Positions 13,106 to 34,611 of a stretch of DNA of 64,000 bases are shown here, piece by piece. This stretch comes from Amaranthus tricolor (taxonomy: Eukaryota; Streptophyta; Magnoliopsida; Caryophyllales; Amaranthaceae). The translations under genes and the position numbers were made by a program. Position 1 is the first letter of the stretch, and the number at the start of each line of letters is the position of its first letter. The notes below the pieces were generated by a model, which searched no databases, had not been told where the DNA came from, and saw nothing but the letters and a program-made list of their open reading frames with translations. The stretch covers positions 4,201,261-4,265,260 of the forward strand of contig NC_080053.1 in NCBI RefSeq assembly GCF_026212465.1, in the 5' to 3' direction.

Positions 13106-13925
13106 TCAGGCAAATAAAGGTGACGCATCCATGCGGTCCCGATCCTCCATGTATTGATCAGGGTCAAAATCAGCATCACCAGAGTCATCGCTAGACGCGC
13201 TATCGGAATCAGATGGGGTTCTTACAGATAAGGAATCACTCACAGTAAGTCGCGCTACGGAATCAGAAAGCTCTACAATTATTGGCTCGGGTGGTTCCTC
13301 CTCCCACATCATGATTTCACTCTCTTCCTCGCTCATAAGATCCTCTCGCCTCACCGGCCAACCCCCTAAAATAATTACCCCGCTATCATCATCACTCAAC
13401 ATTCCATCTCTATCAGCTAGTTCCCCCTCCTCATCAGCATTATATCCATCCCCTAAGTTATCCTCATCAGGATCTTCTACCACTCCTAAAGAGACCTCCT
13501 CCATGAATTCTCCCTGCTCCTCATCAGAATTTCCTTCGAAATCCTCCTCAAATTCCTCTTCTGGGTCCTCATCGGGGTCCTCCTCCGGATCCTCTTCTGG
13601 ATCCTCTTCTGGATCCTCTTCGGGATCCCTCTCGAAATCCAACTCATCGAAGATTATAAATGGCACTGAGTTTGGGTCTACTACGGGAACATCCTCCTCA
13701 TTATTATCTCTCCTTGCCCCACTAGGTTCTGGAACGTCAAGTACTCCGACCAGACCCTCAGTTTGCACTGCTCTTACCCTTCTGTCAATCTCTAGGTGAA
13801 ACTGGTCACTCCTCTCTTTCAGTGCAATCATCTCCTCTTCCATTATTCTTTCATACACTAATTTGGACCTTTTGTAGATCATTTCCATTCGTCGGGTGTA
13901 ATCCAAATCACTTTCTCCCTCTTTT
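13106..13925 (-). CDS. Acidic Glu/Asp-rich reading frame upstream of gag, 5'-truncated
   Basis: The frame lies on the same strand as gag-pol and 436 bp upstream of it. The first part is charged and helical-looking (RRMEMIYKRSKLVYERIMEE). A tandem EDPE tetrapeptide run follows (about 13550-13640, imperfect 12-bp DNA units), then Glu/Asp- and Ser-rich sequence ending YMEDRDRMDASPLFA. I recognise no catalytic domain. The open frame extends to 14143, but past about 13945 it runs antisense over the older gypsy remnant, so those extra residues are not part of this protein. It may be an extra open frame of the chromovirus leader or captured host sequence. The absence of stops over about 270 codons suggests it was coding when the element moved. 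Confidence 0.55.
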
Positions 13926-13983
13926 CTATCCCAAATTCCCAGAGCCTCTATTTTGCATAAATATCTAAATATTTTGCATAAAT

Positions 13984-16125
13984 ATCTAAAGCCCCTATAC
14001 CATATGGCTTCGGCATAATTAAAAGAGCTAAAGGCATAGTTAGAAGCATTGTTATAAAAAGGATACATACACCCAAGTGTATCCCTATGGGGTGCACTTG
14101 TACTTTTTTTCAAGAAGAAGGATGGGAACATGAGACTATGCATAGATTATATGAGCTGAACAAGACCACAATTAAAAATCAATATTCGTTATTGAGGATA
14201 GAGAACCTTTTTGATCAATTATGGGGAGCATGTGTTTTCTCAAAAATTTACTTAAGGTCAGGATATTACCAACTAAGGAATAGGAAATAGGGCATACCTA
14301 AGACAACATTCTGAAGCTATATGATCATTATGAGTTTGTCATGATTCCCTTCAAACTCATCTATGTTCCTCATCTTTTCATGGTGTTGGTACTACACCAG
14401 TGTTGGTAGTGCAATCGAAAAATGACAATTTCATGGTGAACACAAATGCTTCTAAGTAAGGGTTAGGGTGTGTTTTGATGCAAAATAATAGGGTGATCGC
14501 CTATGCTTCCAGGTAGTTGAGGATTAATGAGAAAATTTATCCAACCCACTTAGAGTTAGCATCTGTTTTTTTTTTTTGCTCTTAAATTTTGGAGACATTA
14601 TTTGTTTGGACTTTAGAGTGATTTCAGTTGTTCATTAATCATAAAAATCTTAAGCATCTATATAATCAGAAAGACTTGAATATGCACCAACATTAATGGA
14701 TAGAATTTCTTAATGAATATGATATGGACTTAGCTTACCATTCTGAGAAAGCCAATGTTGTAGAAGATGCCTTAAGTCGTAAAACATTTCATAGTGCATG
14801 AGATATGGTGGAGATGAAGGGGAAGAAACTTAACTAGGAATATTGAATGTATTAAGTTTACGACCTAATCTAGTTTCTGAGATTTTTGTGACTCAACGTA
14901 ATGATGTGAACTTGGAGAAACTTTGAAAAATGTCAATGAAGAAAGAGACAAAGGCATTTAAGGTGCATAATGATAGTGGTTTAAGATTTTGGGATCAGTT
15001 GTGTGTGTTCGCAAATGATGTGTTGAAGAAGAAAGTTTTGAATGAAGCTCATAACTCTTGGCATTCGGTACACCTCGACAAAACTAAAATGTTCCAAGAA
15101 TTAAAGTCTTTTTTGGTGCATTAGGTTGAAGAAAGAGGAAGCTTTTTATGTGACCAAGTGTTTTACTTGTCAAAGGGTGAATAATTTGTATCAGAGGTCT
15201 CCAAATTGACACTACCTTTTTATATTCCCGAGTGAAGGTGGGAGTCAATATCCATAGACATTGTGATGGTTCTTCCAATACACAGATTGGGATGAATGCA
15301 ATATGGGTGGTGGTTGATCGTTTGACTAAATCAACTTATTTTCTACCTATGAAGAACACTTAGAAGTTAGTTCATAAATGAGATTGTTCGGTTACATGAA
15401 GTTCATAAATCTATAGTGTTTGATAGAGACCCAAGATTCGAGGCACGATTTTGGAAGGGACTTCAACATGCTATGGGTTTGAGATTAAAGTTTAGCACTA
15501 CATTTCATCCGTAGAAAGATGGACAAACAGAGTGTATGACACTTACGTTGGAGGAAATGTTGAAGGCGTGTGCCTTAGATTTTAAGAGGATTTGGGATGA
15601 ACATTTATTCTTAGTAAAGTTTTCCTATAATAATAGCTATTATTCAAGTATTTAGCATGAATCCTTGTGAAGCATTGAATGGGAGAAGGTGTCGTACTAT
15701 GTTGACTTGGTGTGAGGTTGGTAAAAGACTAATAATAGGGCCCGAATAGATTCACGCAATTGATAAGATTCAAATAATTCAAGCTAGAATGAAAGCAGCT
15801 CAGGATAGACAAAAGAGTTATGCTTATCAGAAGAAGCGACATAAGGAATATGAAGTTGAAAAGCATGTATATATTAAAGTTTCACCAGTGAGAGGCTTGA
15901 AGAGATTTTTCTAAAATGAAAAGCTAAGTCTAAATGCATTTGGCCGTATGAGGATTGAGCGAATAGGTGAAGAGGCATACATGATTTCCTTGCCTCTAGA
16001 TTTGGATTGAGTTCATAATATGTTTCATGTCTCTATGTTGTGAACTTATATTCACGATCCTTCACATGTGATTCAACGCGAGCCTTTACAATTTAATAAG
16101 CATGATATTGTCATTTACAATTTAT
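13984..16125 (+). mobile_element. Old Ty3/gypsy remnant, RT-RNase H-integrase (right part)
   Basis: Broken + frames show, in order: sequence before the RT (KAP...), [17 protein letters not shown] with RLCIDY near 14065-14150, the finger region NLFDQLWGACVFSKIYLRSG, RNase H ([18 protein letters not shown] near 14465), the integrase zinc finger (LNEAHNSWHSVHL near 15040) and the core (WVVVDRLTKSTYFLPM near 15305; FDRDPRF near 15420; DGQTE near 15520). Many stops and deletions are present. It continues the remnant ending at 5362; about 35 codons between the halves are missing. Confidence 0.85.
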
Positions 16126-17972
16126 ATATAACAACTATAACCGTAAATATGTTAATAATTTAGGAATAAACACATTAATAAAATAATAGGGTATTGGATT
16201 GATAATGATGCTGATGCTGATGCTGATGATGATGAATTGTATTAGACATAAGACACTATTCATTAGGAATTACTAGCAACAATAATTAAATATTAAAAAA
16301 AAAAAAGAAAAGGAGTAATAGTGATGAAAATAATTGTAAACTAATACTATGGTACTTAATAGTACTTTGCACCAAATGAACAATGAGATTTGTTAAATGA
16401 AACAGTGTAATTGCATACTGTGCATTTGGTTCCTTCATTAATGGCTTTAACTTCTCATCTTTCCATATTCTTCTATAAATAACTGTCTATAATGAGAAGC
16501 CAAATACTGAACACTATATTTATCTTTTCCATTACAATAATAATAGATTTCTTAGTAATATTTACAGTATTAGAAGACACAAAGTCCAATTAGTAGGTGG
16601 TTCATCTTTATTTCTTTTAATAACTTCATGACTTTGATTTTTGTAAAATGATATCTTTAACATATGAAGCAAAATGTATATAGAGTATTATTGTAAATGT
16701 CATCATTTATACTCCCATTTTGAGTGTGTATTAAACTTTTAAATTATATCAACATGTTATAAAAATGAAATTCAAAGTTTAGGTTGCTACTACACATGTA
16801 TTTTTGATATCACATATTTTGGGTATAACATTATTTTAAAATAATTGAACTTTGGTAGTTTCTTGTTCTTTAAAGATTTTTTTGTGAATAATGTGGTATG
16901 GTTTTTAATGTGAATTATTTGCTAAACTTGGTGAAATCATTTTTTGCCTCAGGCTGTTTAGGATAGATCAATCCTTAGTGCATCTAAACGTGACATATGT
17001 GTATATTGTCAAAGGCAAAGTTTTCATCCATAAGGTGATTGGTGTTATTGGCCTTTTTGAAGGAGTCTTTAAAAAAGAATGTGTAATTTTTATGACAAAT
17101 ATTATATAAATATACATTATGACCTAATTTACAAAGTGAATTTCAGATTTTAAGTTTAATTTTAAAAATGATGGGATATTGAAAGATGGATAAAAGTTGG
17201 TGGGAAAGTGAAAAAAAACTCAAAAATGATTGATGTTAAAAAGTTAAAATTGGTAGAAAATTGATAAAGTAGAATTGGTGGGAAGTTCAAAAAGGGATAG
17301 ATTAATTAAATTAATCGCCTATGATTATAGAAATATTTTATCTCTCCCATGTGGTGCCGTTGATTATTTTTTAATTTTTACGCATTCAATTGGGACAATT
17401 AGCAATAATAGAAGGAAGTAAAATTCATTACTTCTTTCTATTCATCACAAGTGTCCTATTTACTTTTTAGATACTATTTATCTTTTACTCTTAATTTGTA
17501 ATTTATTATTATAGTTAAGTAGGATCTTGTTTGATTCGTCTTAATGCAAGGATTATTCATTTCAACTTTTTATAATTTTTAATTATACACGATTAGAGAT
17601 ATTAAAGATTGAAAAGTATTGAATAGAGTGCAAAAAACAAATAACATACTTATGGTAAATAAAAAAAAGTATAATTTTTTAACTCAATTTAAGATTGTCT
17701 AAGGATAAAATGGTTTTGAATTAGAATTTCCAAAACATTTTTTCCAAAGAGTTTGGATTGGCATAGTACCCTCTACTAATGTTTAATAACCAAATGAGAC
17801 GAAGTATTATTATCTTCAAAAATCTCCCAAGATAAAAACCAAATCCAAGTGCCCCCTTCTTTCCAACCCTTTATCTCAATTCTACTTCCCCTCTCTTCGA
17901 TTTAATTCTTGCATTTCCTCAACAACAGCAATAACAAAAAAGTTCAATTCTTGCGTTGTTGCAGTATTGAAA
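16126..17972. other. Intergenic region and HEMC upstream/5' UTR
   Basis: This is AT-rich sequence with a short GCTGAT/GATGAT run near 16205-16235 and a degenerate MITE at 17429-17671. The 150 bp before the HEMC start are C/T-rich, as in a plant 5' UTR. I cannot place a TATA box with confidence. Confidence 0.5.
17429..17671. mobile_element. Degenerate Stowaway-like MITE
   Basis: The segment begins TACTTCTTTCTATTC and aligns by eye with the reverse complement of the better preserved copy at 53521-53781. Shared internal blocks include AAGTAGGATCTTGTTTGATT and TTTTTAATTATACACGATTA. It is about 243 bp long and sits roughly 300 bp upstream of the HEMC coding start. Confidence 0.55.
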
Positions 17973-28718
<10,746 letters not shown>

Positions 28719-29422
28719 TCTTGTCTGAGTAAGGCTAACTTTTTGTAGTAATGAGGCGTCTCTCCAGATTTGCTATTGATACTTCTGTAGCAGTGGTATG
28801 CTGAGGGTTCTGTAGGATTTAGTATTTGGGTCCTTAAATTAGCTATAGTTTAATTATATCAATGTACAATCTAAAAATATATTCATATCTCCAACTAAAA
28901 AGTGTTGAATCCTTGTAACTTATCCAAGTTAAGGTTGCTGTCAAACATTGATTTTTTGCTCAAACATGCTTCGGTTTTTTACTCCGTAAGAATGTAGTTG
29001 CTGTTATGTGGAAAAAAAAAAAGTGTTAGCACTTACATTTCACTTTATCTTATTGCTACCATGTAAAATTTTCGTTATTCAAGTGATGGATAATTGTACA
29101 TTTTAAAGGTTTTTTTGGTGACAAATTTTAAAGCTTTTTATCAGACATTATTAACTTGAAACACATGAAATGATAATATAGTGTGCAATCAAACTTTAAT
29201 CGATTTTGGGTCAAATACCTCAATTGGTTAGAGCCATATAGCCCTTCATTTGTATTTGATCAATGTCTACAAACTTTGTGTTTTTCATAATTAGAATCAC
29301 TACTAGTACTAACTTAATCATGAATTACATTGACATTGAATTGATACAAGAATAGGTTTGTTTGTGTCTCTCTATACACCATTACCATTCACACAAAGAA
29401 AATGAAACAATCTTCTTATCAC
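28719..29422. other. Convergent intergenic region between HEMC and the MIZ1-like gene
   Basis: About 700 bp carry the 3' UTRs of both convergent genes. AT-rich. Nothing else was recognised. Confidence 0.6.
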
Positions 29423-30187
29423 CTAAATCCTAACAAAGAAAATGCTAAGTTCAGGGCCACCACTTCCATCTGGGTTCATCATGTAATATGTCTCTGAATC
29501 TCTCGATCCAACGACACGCTCAAAGAAGGCACGCATGTAAGTAAGCTCACCGTCTGGTGTTTCGACCCCATCGTTAGTAGGCAAAACACCAGCACCCATT
29601 GATACAGCATGTAGCATTTGCATTACACTTAAGTCATCATCAGTTGCTTCTCTTTTAATGCCATACCCAGTTTTTCTCCCATTACAATACATTGTCCAAA
29701 TGGGTTCTTCTATGAGCTTAGTTTTGTCTGAACTGTGCTTTTCACATTCCAAGGCAATCCTCACTAAACCTAACCCCATGTCTTGCAATAGCTTACCTGT
29801 TGGTATGGCTAGTTCTAGCAATAATATGGGGAGGCACCTAGGATTTTCTTGGATTGCTAGGTTTACCCTCGCTTTTCGATAGCCAAAGAGTGTGCCGGTG
29901 ATTCGGGTTCCCCCATGGACATGTCCGTCGTTGAGCCTATTCGAGATTGGTATCCGACATGTAGGGGTTACGATAGGGAATGATCTGAAAACGGAGCATA
30001 CCCTTCTAAGGATTTTATTTGATTTGGATGGGTTTTTTCTTTGAGAGGGTGCTTGAAGAGATATTGGTGCCCTTGGGGATAATGACCCATTATTCATCGT
30101 TTTTATTGCTCCTTGTTGAGGAGGTAGCGGGGGAGGAGGTGGAGATTGTCGAGGTGAGGCTGGGGATTGGCGAAGAGGACGGGGCAT
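29423..30187 (-). CDS. MIZU-KUSSEI1-like (DUF617) protein
   Basis: A complete single-exon frame of 254 codons. Residues 1-65 are low-complexity and Pro/Ser-rich (PPPPPLPPQQ), followed by a basic patch. From about 95 to the end runs the DUF617 domain seen in MIZ1: TGTLFGYRKARVNLAIQ, then LLLELAIPTGKLLQDM, EPIWTMYCNGRKTGYG, and the C-terminal GSRDSETYYMMNPDGSGGPE followed by LSIFFVRI. Arabidopsis MIZ1 is needed for root hydrotropism and associates with the ER; family members often lack introns, as here. The family is large, so orthology to MIZ1 itself is not claimed. The biochemical activity of the domain is unknown. Confidence 0.93.
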   Translation of the reverse strand: MPRPLRQSPASPRQSPPPPPLPPQQGAIKTMNNGSLSPRAPISLQAPSQRKNPSKSNKILRRVCSVFRSFPIVTPTCRIPISNRLNDGHVHGGTRITGTLFGYRKARVNLAIQENPRCLPILLLELAIPTGKLLQDMGLGLVRIALECEKHSSDKTKLIEEPIWTMYCNGRKTGYGIKREATDDDLSVMQMLHAVSMGAGVLPTNDGVETPDGELTYMRAFFERVVGSRDSETYYMMNPDGSGGPELSIFFVRI

Positions 30188-30786
30188 GGTTATGGAGCTT
30201 ATTAGATGATTTGGGATGATTAATGTTGTGATTTACCATTAAGCAATCTAGTGTTAGAAGTTGGAATGTAAGGCTTTGAGGGACAAATGAAAGGGTATAT
30301 GACAGTAAGGACAGTGTTGTGGATTGCACGTTGAGTTCGGCCATACTGAACATTTCGGCATCCTCGGACACAGTCAAAATGCTTTGTTCATGCCTTGGGA
30401 ACACATTTTATTGCACCAAGCTCTGATCACAAATTGGTGTATGAAATAATTTTATTCAGAAATCCTTTTTATATTTGGGTTAAATATCCATCTAATATAT
30501 ATTATGAGAATATGAGCTATTTATTTAAATTCGTCTTATTGGAAGATGATCTCTCACAAGAGTAGCTCACATCTGGTGTGATTTTTTTCTTATGAATATG
30601 CCCATATGAAAAAATAAAAAATACTATCAATACATACAACGTCAATGACGTAAACCCAACTACCAAGTTACTTATGCAACAAAAAATTTGAGTTGATCGT
30701 TGTAACTTCATGATATGTTATATACTTTGTACTTTATCACGCCTCTTTACACGATAGCCCTTGTAGATTTAATTGTAGATGTAACT

Positions 30787-31290
30787 GTTGTTAAAATCAG
30801 GATTCTACTCAGAATCGTTCAAACTTGTAGAATCGAATCAGTAAAATTTAATCGTAAAATCGTAAGATTCTACAATAAACTTAAATTTTCTATGTAATAA
30901 TAATTATTCACCTCAAAAATTTAAGTTTATTAATTGAAGTTTCATTCACATGATTTTTAAGAATGAAATAGAAAAATATTTAATAACTGTTTAAATCTTC
31001 ATACAGATGAAGAAATTTACTTTTTAAAAATTATGATCATGGATCGTTAAATTGTAAGAAAAATTAGTACATAAGAAAAATTTAAAAAACCAGAATAAAT
31101 TTGTAGAATCAAATCGTTGAATCGTAGGATCGTAGAATCGGATTATGATTCTACCTCTACAATTTTTATTTGAATTAGAATCGTAAGATTCTACCAACTT
31201 ACGATTCTACCAACGATTCCAATCGCGTGCTTATTTTTTGATCGTAAAATCGTTGAATTGTAGATCAAAATTAATCGTGATTTTAATAAC
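30787..31290. mobile_element. GATTCTA-rich inverted-repeat element (MITE-like)
   Basis: The ends are inverted copies: GTTGTTAAAATCAGGATT at the left and GTTATTAAAATCACGATT (reverse complement of the right), 16 of 18 matching. Inside, GATTCTAC, AATCGTA and GTAGAATC motifs recur in both orientations. About 504 bp, no coding capacity. Target duplication not clear. Confidence 0.55.
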
Positions 31291-31761
31291 CACGGATGCA
31301 ACACAAACTCTCTTCATAACTTCGTGCTAAATATTTCACCTGGATGAGATTCAAACCTGTGACTTTTCATCACTTTGACTTCGAAAACAACATTAAGTAA
31401 AACATTTAAACAAAAGTTTAAGAGGATAATTATATATAGAAAAAATATTCTTTAATATTAAAAGGAAAAAATAATGTGAAAAAACAGAAGTCAAATGCAA
31501 GAATATGGCAGTGACTGATCAAAATCTAGACGTGCTTAGCAATCCGCAAGTCGGCAAATTCATCTTGCTAATGAAAGGGCAGCTACAAGAATTGAGTTTA
31601 TTTATTTATATATTTATTTATTGAGTTATAATATAGACTGAGAAAAGATACAAAGAGACTTCATCGATTACGTATACAAATACGCTACAATTGCTTAATT
31701 CAATGTGCAAATATAATTGTTACTAACTTACTATTAACTTTTTATATATAAACCAAATTAA

Positions 31762-32035
31762 TACTCCCTCCGAGCCAATTTAGATGTCCTATTTGCTTGG
31801 GCACGGTTATTAAGGATGGTGTGGGGTCCATTAAAAAGGGTAAGTAGTAAAGGGTAAATAGTAAAGGGTAAGTGGTGAAGGGTAGTTGGGTAAGTAAGGT
31901 ATATGGGGGTATATTCGTAATTACTTGTATGAACTAAGGATATTTAGGTAAAAAAAAATTGACAAAAATAGAAATGAGACAACTAAAAAGACTTTGCCAA
32001 ATAAGGAAATGGGACAACTAAATTGGTTGGGAGTA
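31762..32035. mobile_element. Stowaway-like MITE
   Basis: Terminal inverted repeats: TACTCCCTCCGAGCCAATTT at the left and TACTCCCAACCAATTTAGTT as the reverse complement of the right, flanked by TA-rich sequence. About 274 bp. The CTCCCTCC start and likely TA target are typical of Tc1/mariner-derived MITEs. Confidence 0.8.
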
Positions 32036-33059
32036 TTATATTTTTGAGAATTTTGATTTCCATGGTTATGCTATTTTATTTTACTTTGCTCATAATTATT
32101 TGGAGATATTCTTGAGCCCTTTTTGATCAAAATATTTTCCATATAATCAATACACATGGTGATAGGTTTTTAGCTCTACCCATCAATGATAGGCATATCT
32201 CGTAGATTAAGCTATGGTTAGTACTTAGTATATAGTCAATCAAAATTCATTTAAGCCCCTTTTCATTGAACTTATGTCTTTTTTTAGATAATTAGGGATT
32301 TTTATTAATAAAATTAATTAAGGAAAAGCTCAATAAAATTAATAAAACTTTGAGCAAACTCATCGTTGGTTTTCCGTTTTTTCAATGCTCACACTCTCTG
32401 TTTATCTTATTCACTAATTTGCTCTCTCTCTTCATCTTAATCGATCATTTTATTATCTACTTGTTTTTTTTTTGTGTACTCTCCAACTTATTTCCCTTTT
32501 TCATTAATTTTATTAAAAATGCAACTCGTGAATTTTTAAATAGGAAGAGGCGATAATACTTATTTCTTAAAAATAACTTAAATTTTCTCATCTCAAATTC
32601 ACACAAATTAACTCCACTCTTAAAAATATTAAACTTAACCAATGTCTCATCTTATGAAAATTAAAATCGGGGAAATTCATCTATAAATGCTACAATCAAT
32701 ATATTTCTTGTTTTTCAAAGATGGTGTATTATGAAAATCCCTATATTTAAAATCGTGATTTAGTATTTGAGACCTCTATTTATACACATCAAACTCTTCC
32801 ATAGCTTATGTTGCCTTACCTTCGGAAAAAAATTTTATTCAAGCAAACATAGATAAATGCCCTTCCATTGCACAATTTAAATATTTTGGTAATATTGTAA
32901 TTTGTGAGTTTAAATTTATAATTAAACTTGTAAAATAAAGTTATACAAACTAAGTAGGTTACAAAAATATATGACAAGTTCAAATATTTGCTTAATATAC
33001 ACCAAATATAAACTTCATCGTTGGAAATCACCATATATCGAACATAGTAACAAGAAGAT

Positions 33060-33720
33060 TTTATATGTGACTTAATATAAATTCTAGGCGAGATTCTCTT
33101 CCTAAAACATCATTTCCTCCCTACTACGGTGCTTGAGAATGTATACCAGAAATATGTTTTGAGATACAAAGAATTTAACTAAATTCCTAGCACAAGGAAA
33201 TTAGAACGATATGAAAAAAACTTAAATAGAAGAAGAAACGGAAATTTACAATCAAGGATTACAAGTTCTCTATGTGAAGTGCTAGAGAGGACAAGAATTT
33301 AGAGAATGGATGTATATTCCATGTATATCTCATTTAAGAAATAACTTACACATGCGTTCTATATTTATAGAAGAGTATACAACCATTCATGAAGTAATAT
33401 ATCACTTCATGAACTGCAACATCGATTCACGAATCAATGTCGATCAAATCAATCCATCCCAATATATTCAGTTAATATAACCATATTAACCGTAGGTAGT
33501 TATAGCATAACTAACAAAACCTAATAAAACGAACATTGCAAAAACCAGCACTAAAGTCGTGGCCAGTGAAAAACTTTGCGACCCTCGAACTTGTGAACAG
33601 TGACAAAAGTCGCGACCCGCAAATTGTGTTTTTCCAAAACAACAACTTTGCTTTGAAAACTTCCGACCGGCGTGCCTTTTCGCAATCGTGAAAAACACTT
33701 TCCACGAAATTAGTAACTTC
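33060..33720 (-). repeat. LTR-like stretch, minus strand
   Basis: On the minus strand a CTATAAATATAG box near 33358-33370 precedes transcript-like sequence, and the composition differs from the AT-rich flanks. It resembles a copia LTR, but no termini, PBS or target duplication could be fixed. Confidence 0.25.
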
Positions 33721-33955
33721 GCAATTTTTGGGATATTTCCAATTAATTATTTAATTAATTTATTTATTTGATTTAATTAATTATCATTTCCGATGACCAT
33801 TATACACTCTAAATGACAATAGATAAAATCAATTGTTTCTTTGAAATTTTAGCTACTCTTGTGTGAGACTGTCTCTCAATGAGAGACCTCAAATAAAGAG
33901 TCTATATATTCATAATACATGTATAAGGTGTGCTATTTAACTCATGTATGATGTA

Positions 33956-34481
33956 TGTCTTATTGGAATGGTTTATCAGACATCGACAAATTAAAGATGG
34001 TGTGCACACTTTATAAGTTATCGGAGTCTTTCTTCTCATTACCATATGATTTTGAAATGATGTATATCTCCATGGCTTATGAATTGCGTGCACCTCGTGT
34101 ATCCCCGTTCATACACTGGCATTCACTATATGTCCAACCTATTTTAACATACAATATGTCCAACCTATTTTAACATGGTATCAGAACCGATGGTTCGATC
34201 CAAAATTAAAAATGGCAGGTCTGAAAAGAATGGCGTTCCCACCTTAACTGATTACTTCCACATGTGAACTTGACGGGGATTTGCATGTGAAGGGGGCGTT
34301 GGGATGATTTATTCGACATTGACAAATTAAAGATGGTGTATGCACACTTTATATGTTATTAGAGTCCTTCTTCCCATTGACATATGGTTTTAGAATGGTA
34401 TCCTTGACTTATGAATTGCGGGCACCTCATATTTTCCCATTTATATACCGACGTTCACAATAAATTCAATTTAATTTAACA
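33956..34481 (+). mobile_element. TRIM-like miniature LTR retrotransposon
   Basis: Two diverged direct repeats (33956-34175 and about 34297-34481) share GACATCGACAAATTAAAG / GACATTGACAAATTAAAG and AAATTAAAGATGGTG, and both end TTTAACA. Immediately after the first repeat is TGGTATCAGAACC (34176-34188), a near match to the primer-binding site for initiator tRNA-Met. Just before the second is TGTGAAGGGGG (34286-34296), a polypurine tract. Only about 120 bp lie between the repeats, with no coding capacity. This is the structure of a TRIM. It sits about 130 bp downstream of the reductase stop codon. Confidence 0.75.
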
Positions 34482-34611
34482 CGTTACACGCCTCTCAATA
34501 ACACCTCATAACAATTTGTGTTATTAAGCAAACAAAGATAGTGCTTACAATCAAGACTAAAATACATTAACATACCAACAATCTTAAGCAATAAAAAAGG
34601 AAAAGCATGTA

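Larger units (their letters stand above)
30188..33955. other. Repeat-rich intergenic region
   Basis: This contains the MIZ1-like upstream region, a GATTCTA-rich element, a Stowaway-like MITE and an LTR-like stretch (each listed). Near 30418-30432 the minus strand reads GATCAGAGCTTGG, reminiscent of a degenerate primer-binding site next to an LTR, but the element cannot be bounded. No host gene is seen. Confidence 0.45.

Noticed and set aside
13311..13799. Serine-rich frame of 162 codons on +
   Set aside because: Antisense of the acidic frame; Glu/Asp codons read backwards give Ser-rich sequence.
17967..17972. Upstream start for HEMC at 17967
   Set aside because: The codon there is TTG; the first ATG is at 17973.
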